From contig NZ_JACHJS010000001.1 in NCBI RefSeq assembly GCF_014203755.1, forward strand, positions 5,518,001 to 5,582,000: a stretch of DNA of 64,000 nt, written 5' to 3'. The position numbers and the translations under genes are program-made. Shown in pieces: positions 45,915 through 53,571 of this stretch. The notes beneath the pieces were generated by a model. That model saw only the letters and a program-made list of their open reading frames with translations. It was not told the origin of the DNA and did no database searches. The DNA is from Saccharothrix violaceirubra (lineage in GTDB: Bacteria; Actinomycetota; Actinomycetes; Mycobacteriales; Pseudonocardiaceae). Every line of letters begins with the position of its first letter. Positions within the stretch are counted from its first letter, which is position 1.

Positions 45915-47146
45915 CGACTGCCGGTGACGTCGTCGTCACCGGGCTGGGTGCCACCACCCCGCTCGGTGGCGATGTCGCCTCGACCTGGGAGGCGCTGCTG
46001 GCCGGACGCAGCGGCGTCCGCCCGCTGACCGACGACTTCGTCACGCGCTTCGAGCTGCCCGTGCGGATCGGTGCGCGGCTGGCGGTCGAGCCGACCGAGA
46101 TCCTGCCGCGCGTCGAGGCGCGCCGGCTGGACCGGTGCGAGCAGGTCGCCGTCGTGGCGGCGCGCCAGGCGTGGGAGGACGCCGGGATCGCCGAAGGCGA
46201 CGTGGACCTGGAACGGCTCGGCGTGGTGGTGGGCACGGGCATCGGCGGTGCCATGACGTTGCTCGACCAGGACGATCTGATCGAGGCGTCGGGGCTGCGC
46301 AAGGTCTCGCCGCTGACCGTGCCGATGCTCATGCCCAACGGTCCGGCCGCGCACGTGGGCTTGGCGCTCAAGGCCCGCGCGGGCGTGTCCGCGCCGGTCT
46401 CGGCGTGCGCGTCGGGTTCCGAGGCGCTGGCGTGGGCGTGGCGGATGCTGCGCTCGGGCGAGGCCGACGTCGTGGTGGCCGGTGGCGCGGAGGCGTGCAT
46501 CACCACCATCACCATGGCGGGCTTCATCCAGGCCCGGACCATGAGCACCCGCAACGACGACCCGGCCCGTGCGTCGCGCCCGTTCGACGTGGACCGCGAC
46601 GGGTTCGTGCTCGGCGAGGGCGCGGCGATCATGGTGCTGGAACGCGAGGAGTTCGCCCGCGCACGCGGCGCGCGGATTTACGGCCGGCTCGCGGGCATCG
46701 GCATCAGCTCGGACGGCCACCACATCACGGCGGCCGACCCCGAGGGTCTCGGGCAGTCCCGTGCCATCGCGACCGCGATCCGCACGTCCGGGTTCGCGAC
46801 GTCGGACATCGGCATGGTCAACTGCCACGCGACGTCGACCCCGGTCGGCGACGTGATCGAGCCGCAGGCGGTCCGCCGTGCCATCGGCGACCACCCGCTG
46901 CTCACCGCGCCCAAGGGCCACCACGGACACCTGCTGGGCGCCTCCGGTGCCCTGGAGGCGATCCAGACGTTGCTCTCGGTGCGCGACGGCATCGTCCCCC
47001 CGACGCTGAACCTGGAGAACCAGGACCCCAAGGTCCCGCTGGAGGTCGTGACCGGCGAGCCGCGCAAGGTCGAACTGACCGCGGCGGTCAACAACTCGTT
47101 CGGTTTCGGCGGGCACAACGTGTCGCTCGTCTTCGCCCCGGCTTAG
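45911..47146 (+). CDS. fabF: Beta-ketoacyl-ACP synthase II
   Basis: Elongating condensing enzyme of 411 residues. Catalytic Cys is in VSACASGSEALAWA (near residue 166), the two histidines in MVNCHATSTPVGD and KGHHGHLLGASG. The NNSFGFGGHNVSLVF end is typical. ATG 45911 overlaps acpP. Only one KS of this type is present, whereas mycobacteria have kasA and kasB here, so no mycolate-type duplication is seen. A strong terminator follows 16 bases after the stop. Confidence 0.96.
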   Translation: MTTAGDVVVTGLGATTPLGGDVASTWEALLAGRSGVRPLTDDFVTRFELPVRIGARLAVEPTEILPRVEARRLDRCEQVAVVAARQAWEDAGIAEGDVDLERLGVVVGTGIGGAMTLLDQDDLIEASGLRKVSPLTVPMLMPNGPAAHVGLALKARAGVSAPVSACASGSEALAWAWRMLRSGEADVVVAGGAEACITTITMAGFIQARTMSTRNDDPARASRPFDVDRDGFVLGEGAAIMVLEREEFARARGARIYGRLAGIGISSDGHHITAADPEGLGQSRAIATAIRTSGFATSDIGMVNCHATSTPVGDVIEPQAVRRAIGDHPLLTAPKGHHGHLLGASGALEAIQTLLSVRDGIVPPTLNLENQDPKVPLEVVTGEPRKVELTAAVNNSFGFGGHNVSLVFAPA

Positions 47147-47162
47147 CACGTCCGCACGACGA

Positions 47163-47197
47163 GGAAGGGCCGTCCCGGGGTCGGGGACGGCCCTTCC
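47163..47197 (+). terminator. Hairpin terminator of the fab operon
   Basis: 14-bp stem GGAAGGGCCGTCCC and complement with a 7-base loop. Confidence 0.88.
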
Positions 47198-47209
47198 GGC
47201 GTTTCGGGG

Positions 47210-47275
47210 GTGCCTGAACGCACATTTCGCGGTGTCCGAACGTATGACTCGCGGTGTCCGAACGTATGACTCGCG
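47210..47275 (+). repeat. 22-bp tandem repeat array, locus 3 (three units)
   Basis: Units at 47210-47231, 47232-47253 and 47254-47275; the last two are identical. A partial unit (GTTTCGGGG) precedes. The array ends one base before the stop codon (47277-47279) of the minus-strand gene, mirroring locus 1, which starts two bases after trpD. Confidence 0.85.
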
Positions 47276-47276
47276 G

Positions 47277-47843
47277 TCAGCAGGGGGAGTACTGAGAGGT
47301 CAGGCCCTCGGTGCCGGCGTCCACGCGCAGGCCGGCGCCGGTGTCCCGCAGCGGGTAGACGACGCGCCAGCGGATGCAGTCCACGGGGAGTGCCGGGGGT
47401 GCCTTGGCGACGTCCTGCGTGCTGGTGAAGGTGATCATGACGCGCAGCCGGTCGGTGGTGGTGGTCTCCAGCCGGCGCACGACCACGCTGCCGTTGCGCG
47501 TGGTGTCGTAGTCGGCGAGCCAGCGGTCACGGTCGGCGCGTTCGAGCCGTTCGGGCGTGACCATCCCCGTCCACGCGGCGAAGTCATGGGCGTTGAGGGC
47601 GTCGAAGTACTGCTGGAGCAGGTCGCGCACGCGCGGCCCGTCCGGGTGGCTCGCGGCGTCCACGGTGAGCTGGACGGTGGTCGTGCCGGGTTCGTCGGCC
47701 CGCGGCACGGCCGCGGAACCGGTGACCAACTCCCCCGCCCCGGTCGGATCGGGCCGCTGGTAGACCTCGCGCGCGAAGACACCGACGGCCGCGGTCAACG
47801 CGGCCACGGCGAGCACGACGGGGGCGAGCACGCGGATCGACAC
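47277..47843 (-). CDS. Membrane-anchored hypothetical protein
   Basis: A 188-residue protein with one N-terminal membrane anchor (RVLAPVVLAVAALTAAVGVFA) and an extracytoplasmic domain. The region DLLQQYFDALNAHDFAAWTGMVTPERLERADRDRWLADYDTTR is like the NTF2/SnoaL-type fold of many secreted actinobacterial proteins. Two cysteines (PVDCIRWR and the last residue) may form a disulfide. GTG 47843 has AGG nine bases upstream; GTG 47849 is an alternative. Function unknown. Confidence 0.78.
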   Translation of the reverse strand: MSIRVLAPVVLAVAALTAAVGVFAREVYQRPDPTGAGELVTGSAAVPRADEPGTTTVQLTVDAASHPDGPRVRDLLQQYFDALNAHDFAAWTGMVTPERLERADRDRWLADYDTTRNGSVVVRRLETTTTDRLRVMITFTSTQDVAKAPPALPVDCIRWRVVYPLRDTGAGLRVDAGTEGLTSQYSPC

Positions 47844-47932
47844 GGACACGAGCCTGCCACATGTGCGCCACCGGGAAGGTGCAGATGCACGTGCACGGGC
47901 GGCACGCGGCAGTGCTCCGCGTGCCGTTCCGC

Positions 47933-48436
47933 TCAACCGACCCGGTGCAACCAGGTCACCGGCGCGCCGTCACCGGCACGGCGGAAGGGCTCCAGCGCGT
48001 CGTCCCAGGCGGCGCCGAGGATCTCGTCGACACCGTGTGCGAACGACTCACCGCCACGGCTGCGGGCGGCGAGGGCGCGCAACTGGTCCTCGGAGACGAC
48101 GATGTCCCCGTTCGCGCTGGTCTTGGCGTGCCACAGGCCGAGCACGGGTGCGAAGCAGTACCGCACACCGTCGACGCCCGGACTGGGGTCCTCCGTGACC
48201 TCGAACCTCAGCATCGGCCAGGCCCGCAGCGCGGACGCGAGTTTCGCGCCCGTGCCGGCGTCGCCGGACCAGGCGCACTCGGCGCGCAACTGTCCCGGCG
48301 CCGCGGGCTGTGCCGCCCACTTGAGGTCCGCTCGCTCACCGAGGGTGCCCGAGATGGCCCACTCGACGTGCGGACAGACCGCAGACGGCGACGAGTGGAC
48401 GTAGACCACGCCACTGGTGCTGCCACGGGTGCTCAC
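47933..48436 (-). CDS. DUF3145 family protein
   Basis: A 167-residue actinobacterial protein of unknown function. Recognisable blocks: SGVVYVHSSPSAVCPHVEWAISGTLG at the start, WSGDAGTGAKLASALRAWPMLRFEVTEDPSPGVDGVRY in the middle and the late GVDEILGAAWDDALEPFRRAGDGAPVTWLHRVG. Members of this family usually lie close to the fab operon, as here. ATG start is read as GTG 48436. No catalytic residues are assigned. Confidence 0.88.
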   Translation of the reverse strand: MSTRGSTSGVVYVHSSPSAVCPHVEWAISGTLGERADLKWAAQPAAPGQLRAECAWSGDAGTGAKLASALRAWPMLRFEVTEDPSPGVDGVRYCFAPVLGLWHAKTSANGDIVVSEDQLRALAARSRGGESFAHGVDEILGAAWDDALEPFRRAGDGAPVTWLHRVG

Positions 48437-48743
48437 AGCTGACCTCCGCTACTCGACGAGGGACGTCTTCCCCTACGGCCTGCCGACATCGCGGACGATC
48501 TTGTGAATTCCCGACTTGGTCATTCTGCCCGCTGTGGGTCAGGTCCGCCAGAAGAACCAGCAGCTTCATCACCCGGGCGGGTCGGATACAGGACTTTCGA
48601 CCCTAAGTGGATCGTGGACCGGGCGATATCGCCCACACGCCCGCCGGGGGGACCCCGTGCCGCGCGGGTTCACCCGTGATCGGGATGGGGGTCACGCGGG
48701 CTTCGGTTGGCGCTACGGTGTCCGCCGTGGAAATCGGTGTGCC
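48437..48743. promoter_or_regulatory. Divergent intergenic region with perfect palindrome
   Basis: 307 bases between DUF3145 and the NERD-like gene. The palindrome GGGCGATATCGCCC is at 48621-48634, a good operator candidate about 110 bases before the NERD-like start. Otherwise no RNA gene or open frame with coding character is seen. Confidence 0.5.
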
Positions 48744-49976
48744 ATGCGCCTGATCAGGCTCGGCGGCGAGCCGTCGAAGGTCGGCGCGGACGTCCGGGCC
48801 GCGCTGAGCACGTGGGGCGTCGGCGACGCGGTGCTCGGCGGTGTCGCGCTGCTCGGGGTCCGGCCGCCGGACTGCCCGCGCGAACTCGACGCCGTGCTGG
48901 TGCTGCCGCGCGGCGTGCTCGTCGTGGTGGGCGTGGACCTGCCGGACCCGGCCAAGCGGCTGGAGGCGCCGCTGGGCGGGACGTGGACGATCGACGGCTG
49001 GCCGCTGAGCCGGGGCGACGGCGCGACCAGTCCGGCCGCCGAGGCGCTGGAGGCGAGTTCGGCGGTGGCCCGGCGCATCCAGGACATGCGTGGCGAGCCG
49101 CTGCCGGTGACGACGGTCGTCGCGGTCGGCCCGTACGTGGGGCACGTCGTGCAGCCGACCGTGGACCTCAACCGGGGCGTGCGCGTGCTGCACCCGAAGC
49201 CCACGACGCTGCTGGCCGCCGCGCGCGAGCTGGCGACCGGCGACCGGCCGTGCCCGGTGGACCAGGCGGCCCGGCTGATCGCGGTACTGGCGCCGACCGG
49301 CACGCCGCCGGACCCGTCCGCCCTGCGGGCCGAGGGTTTCCCGGACGCGGCGGTCGAGCGCACGGTGCTGCTGCCCAGGGCCGTGCCCGCCAAGCCGCCG
49401 GCACCCCGGTGGTTCACCTACGTCGCGGTGGCGGTCGCGGCGGCCGTGGTGCTCGCGGTCGTGGTCTCGCTGGTGTCCGGCGGCGGCCCGGAGACGACGC
49501 CGCAGGCGAGTGCGTCCGCGCAGCCGACGACCGTGGTGGTCGACGGGCAGGACTTCGTGTCGCGGGGCACCGACCGGACCGAGGACTGCGAGTCGCACGC
49601 GTTCGGCGACGTGCGGGCGTGGCTGGGCGAGCACCTGTGCCTGCGGCTGGACCGGGCCCAGTTCGAGACGAAGGTGGACGGGCGGGTGGTGGGCGTCGCC
49701 GTGGCGGAGCTGAGCCTGCCGGATCCGCAGCGGGCCGGGCAGTTCGGCGCGGTCGCGGCGGCGGCCGGGTCCGGCGGTGTCACGCCGCTGGTCAAGGAGG
49801 GCAAGGGGTGGCCGGGCGGACCGGCCTCGTTCGACCGGTCGGCGATCCGGACGACCGTCACGGGCGCACGGGTGCGCATCGCGCAGGTGGTGTGGGCCGA
49901 CGGTGAGTCGGCGGCGGACGACCCGAAGCTGGTGGCCGTCGCGGAGCGGGCGTCGAAGCTGCCGCCGGGGCCGTGA
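48744..49976 (+). CDS. Membrane protein with NERD-like N-terminal domain
   Basis: A 410-residue protein. Residues 1-200 look like a diverged nuclease-related (NERD) domain: VLGGVALLGVRPPDCPRELDAVLVLPRGVLVVVGVDLPDP fits the usual glycine turn, Asp and hydrophobic strand order, but the catalytic Glu-x-Lys is not evident. One membrane helix (about 222-246) follows, then a 160-residue extracytoplasmic domain with two cysteines (TEDCESH, GEHLCLR) that probably pair. ATG 48744 was chosen; a GTG shortly upstream is out of frame. Function unknown. Confidence 0.75.
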   Translation: MRLIRLGGEPSKVGADVRAALSTWGVGDAVLGGVALLGVRPPDCPRELDAVLVLPRGVLVVVGVDLPDPAKRLEAPLGGTWTIDGWPLSRGDGATSPAAEALEASSAVARRIQDMRGEPLPVTTVVAVGPYVGHVVQPTVDLNRGVRVLHPKPTTLLAAARELATGDRPCPVDQAARLIAVLAPTGTPPDPSALRAEGFPDAAVERTVLLPRAVPAKPPAPRWFTYVAVAVAAAVVLAVVVSLVSGGGPETTPQASASAQPTTVVVDGQDFVSRGTDRTEDCESHAFGDVRAWLGEHLCLRLDRAQFETKVDGRVVGVAVAELSLPDPQRAGQFGAVAAAAGSGGVTPLVKEGKGWPGGPASFDRSAIRTTVTGARVRIAQVVWADGESAADDPKLVAVAERASKLPPGP

Positions 49977-49998
49977 GCCGTTTCACCGGGGAGCCGTT

Positions 49999-50370
49999 TC
50001 ACCGGCCGAGGCGGACCATGCCGATCGCGATCAGCCCGAACGCCACGTGCAGCACGATGACCAGACCGGCGACGGCGCTGAGCGTCTCGGTGCCCGGCAG
50101 GCCGCGCAGCGCACCGCACGAGAACAGCCAGCCGCCGAGCGCGACGAGGAAACCGCCGACCAATAAGGGTTTCGGCACGTGCGCCAGGCAGAAGATCGCC
50201 TGCGACCGGGCGCGCAGCAGCGTCGCCACGAAGACCGGCACGACCAGGAAGCCCGGCAGGTACACGGTGAGCAGGGCGAAGGCGGGCACGCCGGGCAGGT
50301 ACGTCGTCGCGATCACGAAGACGCACCACAGAACCGCGGCGGTCGCGACGACGACGGTTCCTCGGCTCAC
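49999..50370 (-). CDS. Four-helix membrane protein
   Basis: A 123-residue protein with four membrane helices (about 5-22, 27-50, 66-88 and 96-118). Short loops; a cysteine in each of the first and third helical regions. Starts at GTG 50370. It lies tail to tail with the NERD-like gene. No family recognised. Confidence 0.7.
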   Translation of the reverse strand: MSRGTVVVATAAVLWCVFVIATTYLPGVPAFALLTVYLPGFLVVPVFVATLLRARSQAIFCLAHVPKPLLVGGFLVALGGWLFSCGALRGLPGTETLSAVAGLVIVLHVAFGLIAIGMVRLGR

Positions 50371-50467
50371 TCGACCAGTCTAATGAGACCGGGCGGGATT
50401 GTGCCGATCTGCCAACGAATGGCGGCGGCCGGCGTGCGGCAGGCGGGTCAATTCCGCCGATGTGCGG

Positions 50468-51844
50468 TCACAACCCGTAAGCCTCCAGCAACCGCAGCCA
50501 CACCTCGCTGATCGTCGGGTACGCCGGGACGGCGTGCCACAGCCGGTCGACGGGCACCTCGCCGACGATCGCGATCGTCGCGGCGTGGAGGAGTTCCGCG
50601 ACGTCGGGTCCGACGAACGTCACGCCGACCAGCGTGCGGGTCCGCTCGTCGACGACCATGGCCGCGCGGCCGGTGTAGCCGTCGGCGTGCAGCGAGGACC
50701 CGGCCACCGCGATGTCGATCTCCACAACGCGCACGTCGAGCCCGGCCTCGCGCGCCTGCGCCGCCGTGCGGCCGACGAAGGCGACCTCGGGGTCGGTGAA
50801 CACGACCTGCGGCACGGCCGTGTGGTCGGCGGTGGCGACGGCAGCGGACCACGGCGGGGCGGACGTCGTGCCGGCGACGATGGCGGTGCCGACCGCGCGG
50901 GCGGCGTACTTGCCCTGGTGGGTCAGCGGTGCGCGGCCGGTGACGTCACCCGCCGCGTACAGCCAGTCCACTCCGGACACCCGGCCGAGGTCGTCGACGG
51001 GCAGCGCCTGCCCCGGCGTGAACCCGAACGCCTCCACGCCGAGGTCGAAGGTCGCGGGCTGCCGCCCGGTGGCGACGAGCAGGTGCGAGCCGGAGACCAC
51101 GCGCCCGTCGGCCAGCCCCAGCGCGACCCCACCGTCCACAGTGGACGCTGAAACCGCACGGGCACCGGTCTCCACGGTGATGCCGTCCGCGCGCAACCCG
51201 GCCACGACCGCGTCGCCCGCGAACGGCTCGAACCTCGGCAGCGGCCGGTCACCGGACACCACCAGCGTCACGTCGGAGCCGAGCCGGGCCCACGCCTGGG
51301 CCAGCTCGACCCCCACCACTCCCCCGCCGAGCACGACCAGCGCCGGCGGTACCTCGTGCGCCGACGTGGCGTCGCGCGAGGTCCAGGACGGGACGTCGGC
51401 CAGGCCGGGCACCGGCGGCGTACGCGGAACGCTGCCGGTGCACACGACCACGGCCCTGGTCGCGGCGAGTTCGCGGCCGTCGACCGACACCCGGCGTTCG
51501 CCGACCAGTCGGGCCCGACCGCGCACCACCTCGATGCCGGCACCGGTCGCCCACTCGACCTGACCGGCGTCGTCCCACCCCGAGGTGAACCCGTCGCGGC
51601 GGGCGAACACCGCGACGGGGTCGATCCGGTCCCCGACGGGCACGCCGGGCACCCGGCGTGCGGCGGCGAGTGCGTGCCCGGGGCGCAGCAACGCCTTGCT
51701 GGGCATGCACGCCCAGTACGAGCACTCGCCGCCCACGCGTTCGGCCTCGACGAGCACCGTGCGCAGACCCGCGGCGGCGGTCCGGGCCGCGGCGTTCTCC
51801 CCGACCGGCCCACCGCCGATGACGATCACGTCGTAGTCGCTCAC
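50468..51844 (-). CDS. FAD-dependent pyridine nucleotide-disulfide oxidoreductase
   Basis: A 458-residue flavoprotein of the lipoamide dehydrogenase/mercuric reductase family. FAD motif VIVIGGGPVGENAAARTAAAG, redox cysteines in VGGECSYWACMPSK, NAD(P) motif VVLGGGVVGVELAQAWARLG and second FAD motif DWLYAAGDVTG are all present. The C-terminal catalytic His of dihydrolipoyl dehydrogenases is not conserved (WHAVPAYPTISEVW instead of HAHPT), so it is not a second E3. GTG 51844 gives the usual N-terminus. The next gene upstream encodes a TetR regulator 37 bases away, likely its controller. Confidence 0.88.
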   Translation of the reverse strand: MSDYDVIVIGGGPVGENAAARTAAAGLRTVLVEAERVGGECSYWACMPSKALLRPGHALAAARRVPGVPVGDRIDPVAVFARRDGFTSGWDDAGQVEWATGAGIEVVRGRARLVGERRVSVDGRELAATRAVVVCTGSVPRTPPVPGLADVPSWTSRDATSAHEVPPALVVLGGGVVGVELAQAWARLGSDVTLVVSGDRPLPRFEPFAGDAVVAGLRADGITVETGARAVSASTVDGGVALGLADGRVVSGSHLLVATGRQPATFDLGVEAFGFTPGQALPVDDLGRVSGVDWLYAAGDVTGRAPLTHQGKYAARAVGTAIVAGTTSAPPWSAAVATADHTAVPQVVFTDPEVAFVGRTAAQAREAGLDVRVVEIDIAVAGSSLHADGYTGRAAMVVDERTRTLVGVTFVGPDVAELLHAATIAIVGEVPVDRLWHAVPAYPTISEVWLRLLEAYGL

Positions 51845-51881
51845 CGACCCACCCCACACCCTCGGGGTCGGGTGCGGCAAG

Positions 51882-52484
51882 TCACGCGGGGTCGAAGACC
51901 CCGGACAGCATTTTCAGGATCACACCGTCGGCCGTGCTGAGCACCAGGGGCCGTTCCTCGGCGTCGACGCGCGCGGCGAGCTTGAACATCGCGTCGGCGG
52001 CCTGGGCGGCCATGCGGAAGGTCAGCGTCACGGGTGCGCTGCCACGCACCGCGTAACGGTCGACGAACAGGTCACGGAGTCGTTCGGCCATCAGTTCGTA
52101 CTGGTCCACGCTGGAGTCGAGGCGGTGACCGTCGAGCAGGTCGCTGAACCGCACCCGGCCGAAACCGGGCAGTTCGGCCACCATCCGCAGGTACACGGCG
52201 ACGACCCGGCGCGCGGCGTCGCGCCAGTCGGCGAGGGGTTCGGCGGTCAGCAGGCTTTCCACCCGGCCCAGGTACTCCTCCATGCCGCGCAGCGCCAGGG
52301 CGTGCACGACGGAACGCTTGTCCGGGAAGTATTGGTAGAACGATCCGATTGGCACGCCGGCCAGCTCGACGATCCTGGCTGTGGTGATGTCGTCGTAGTC
52401 GTACTCGTTGAGCAGTGTCGCGCAGGCATCGACAATGGCGGTCACCGTGGCGGCGCCGCGCTGCTGCACCGGCTGACGACGCAT
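51882..52484 (-). CDS. TetR-family transcriptional regulator
   Basis: A 200-residue regulator. The HTH is AIVDACATLLNEYDYDDITTARIVELAGVPIGSFYQYFPDKRSVVHALALR (about 15-65), textbook TetR. The C-terminal ligand domain includes DLLDGHRLDSSVDQYELMAERLRDLF. ATG 52484 (MRRQPVQQRG) was chosen for its AAGG site; GTG 52523 would add 13 residues. It is immediately upstream of the flavin oxidoreductase gene and on the same strand, so an operon is likely. Ligand unknown. Confidence 0.88.
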   Translation of the reverse strand: MRRQPVQQRGAATVTAIVDACATLLNEYDYDDITTARIVELAGVPIGSFYQYFPDKRSVVHALALRGMEEYLGRVESLLTAEPLADWRDAARRVVAVYLRMVAELPGFGRVRFSDLLDGHRLDSSVDQYELMAERLRDLFVDRYAVRGSAPVTLTFRMAAQAADAMFKLAARVDAEERPLVLSTADGVILKMLSGVFDPA

Positions 52485-52672
52485 CACCTTGGCTAAGCGG
52501 TTTTCGGCGGGATTTTCAGGCACCAGGACATCTTGATGGATACGAGCGGGTAATCCCAAACTACAGATTTGCAACAGCCGGGCCACGAACAGCGAACAAG
52601 AAAGATGAGCAGTGCTCGACTTGCTTCACGTCAACATTGTGCCGCAACGAAAACGATTGACCGGACGATAGG

Positions 52673-53335
52673 TTATTCCGCACTTCGCGGTACAGGCACC
52701 GGACGCGTTTCGCCGGCCGGTACGACACCGTTGCGAGACCTTCCGTTCACCTCCACGACGCGTGCTCGCGGCGGACGCGTGACATAGGGCCCCAACAGGG
52801 CCGCGACGAGCAGTCCGGGAGCCAGCAGCGGCACCACGGCGGCGAGTGCGAGAGCCGTCGCGGCGGCGCGCAGGACGTCGCCGGGGATGAGTGCGATCCG
52901 GTCCACGACGAACGCGCGACGACCCGGCACGGACAACACCACGAGCACGAACAGAAAGACGGCGAGCGTCAGAAGCGCGCGGTGCACGGCGCCGTAGCCG
53001 ACGGATTCCGCGGCGAGCATCACGGCGATCCAGCCGAGCACGGCACCGCCCTGCCGGCGCGGGGTCGTCATCGCCCACAGCAGGCCGCCGGCGACCGCCA
53101 GGAATGCGGTGCGACCGGTCAGCCACGCGTCGACCGCGGCGAGCCACCCGGTCGGCACGGCGGCCCACTCCAGCGGCGCCGCCAGGACGTCGAGCGGGCT
53201 CGGGTGCGACCGGACCTGGCCGACGACCCAGCCCAGCGACCACGTGGACACCAGCACGGCGACGACGAGCTGCGGGCGTGGCCGGTCGATCGCGACGCGA
53301 CACAGCCGGACCAGCTCCCGGCGATGTTCCTTCAC
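52673..53335 (-). CDS. Hypothetical membrane protein
   Basis: A 220-residue protein with five to six hydrophobic segments after a short basic N-terminus (VKEHRRELVRLCRVAIDRPRPQ) and a hydrophilic C-terminal tail. The first helix (LVVAVLVSTWSLGWVVGQV) is followed by a loop with SHPSPLDVLAAPLEWAAVPTG. The arrangement resembles rhomboid-like or stress-response membrane proteins but no catalytic Ser-His pair is evident. GTG 53335 begins it. The AT-richer 188-base gap to the tetR gene shows no further gene. Confidence 0.72.
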   Translation of the reverse strand: MKEHRRELVRLCRVAIDRPRPQLVVAVLVSTWSLGWVVGQVRSHPSPLDVLAAPLEWAAVPTGWLAAVDAWLTGRTAFLAVAGGLLWAMTTPRRQGGAVLGWIAVMLAAESVGYGAVHRALLTLAVFLFVLVVLSVPGRRAFVVDRIALIPGDVLRAAATALALAAVVPLLAPGLLVAALLGPYVTRPPRARVVEVNGRSRNGVVPAGETRPVPVPRSAE

Positions 53336-53571
53336 CGTTCCAGGGTGCCGTGGATTGCGCCGGATCCGGCGCCGGTCACCCGTGTGCGCCCGAAGTCGCC
53401 CTCTTCGGGCGTAGCCCGCGCGCCGGGTGTCCGGATTGATCGCGACGAGATAGCGGCGGTGCGCGCCGAGCGTGTAGATTGGCAGTTCTGCGTGCGTGAC
53501 CGGGACGCACCAGGTCGTCAGGTGGAAAACGACACAGCCTGATAAACCACGGTACTGAGAAATGAGGCACG

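Noticed and set aside
43707..47146. Polyketide or other secondary-metabolite cluster
   Set aside because: fabD, fabH, acpP and fabF with fasR are the primary fatty-acid synthase operon; no tailoring genes nearby.
53336..53571. Rifampicin-associated element before helD
   Set aside because: No inverted repeat of the expected type is present in this gap.
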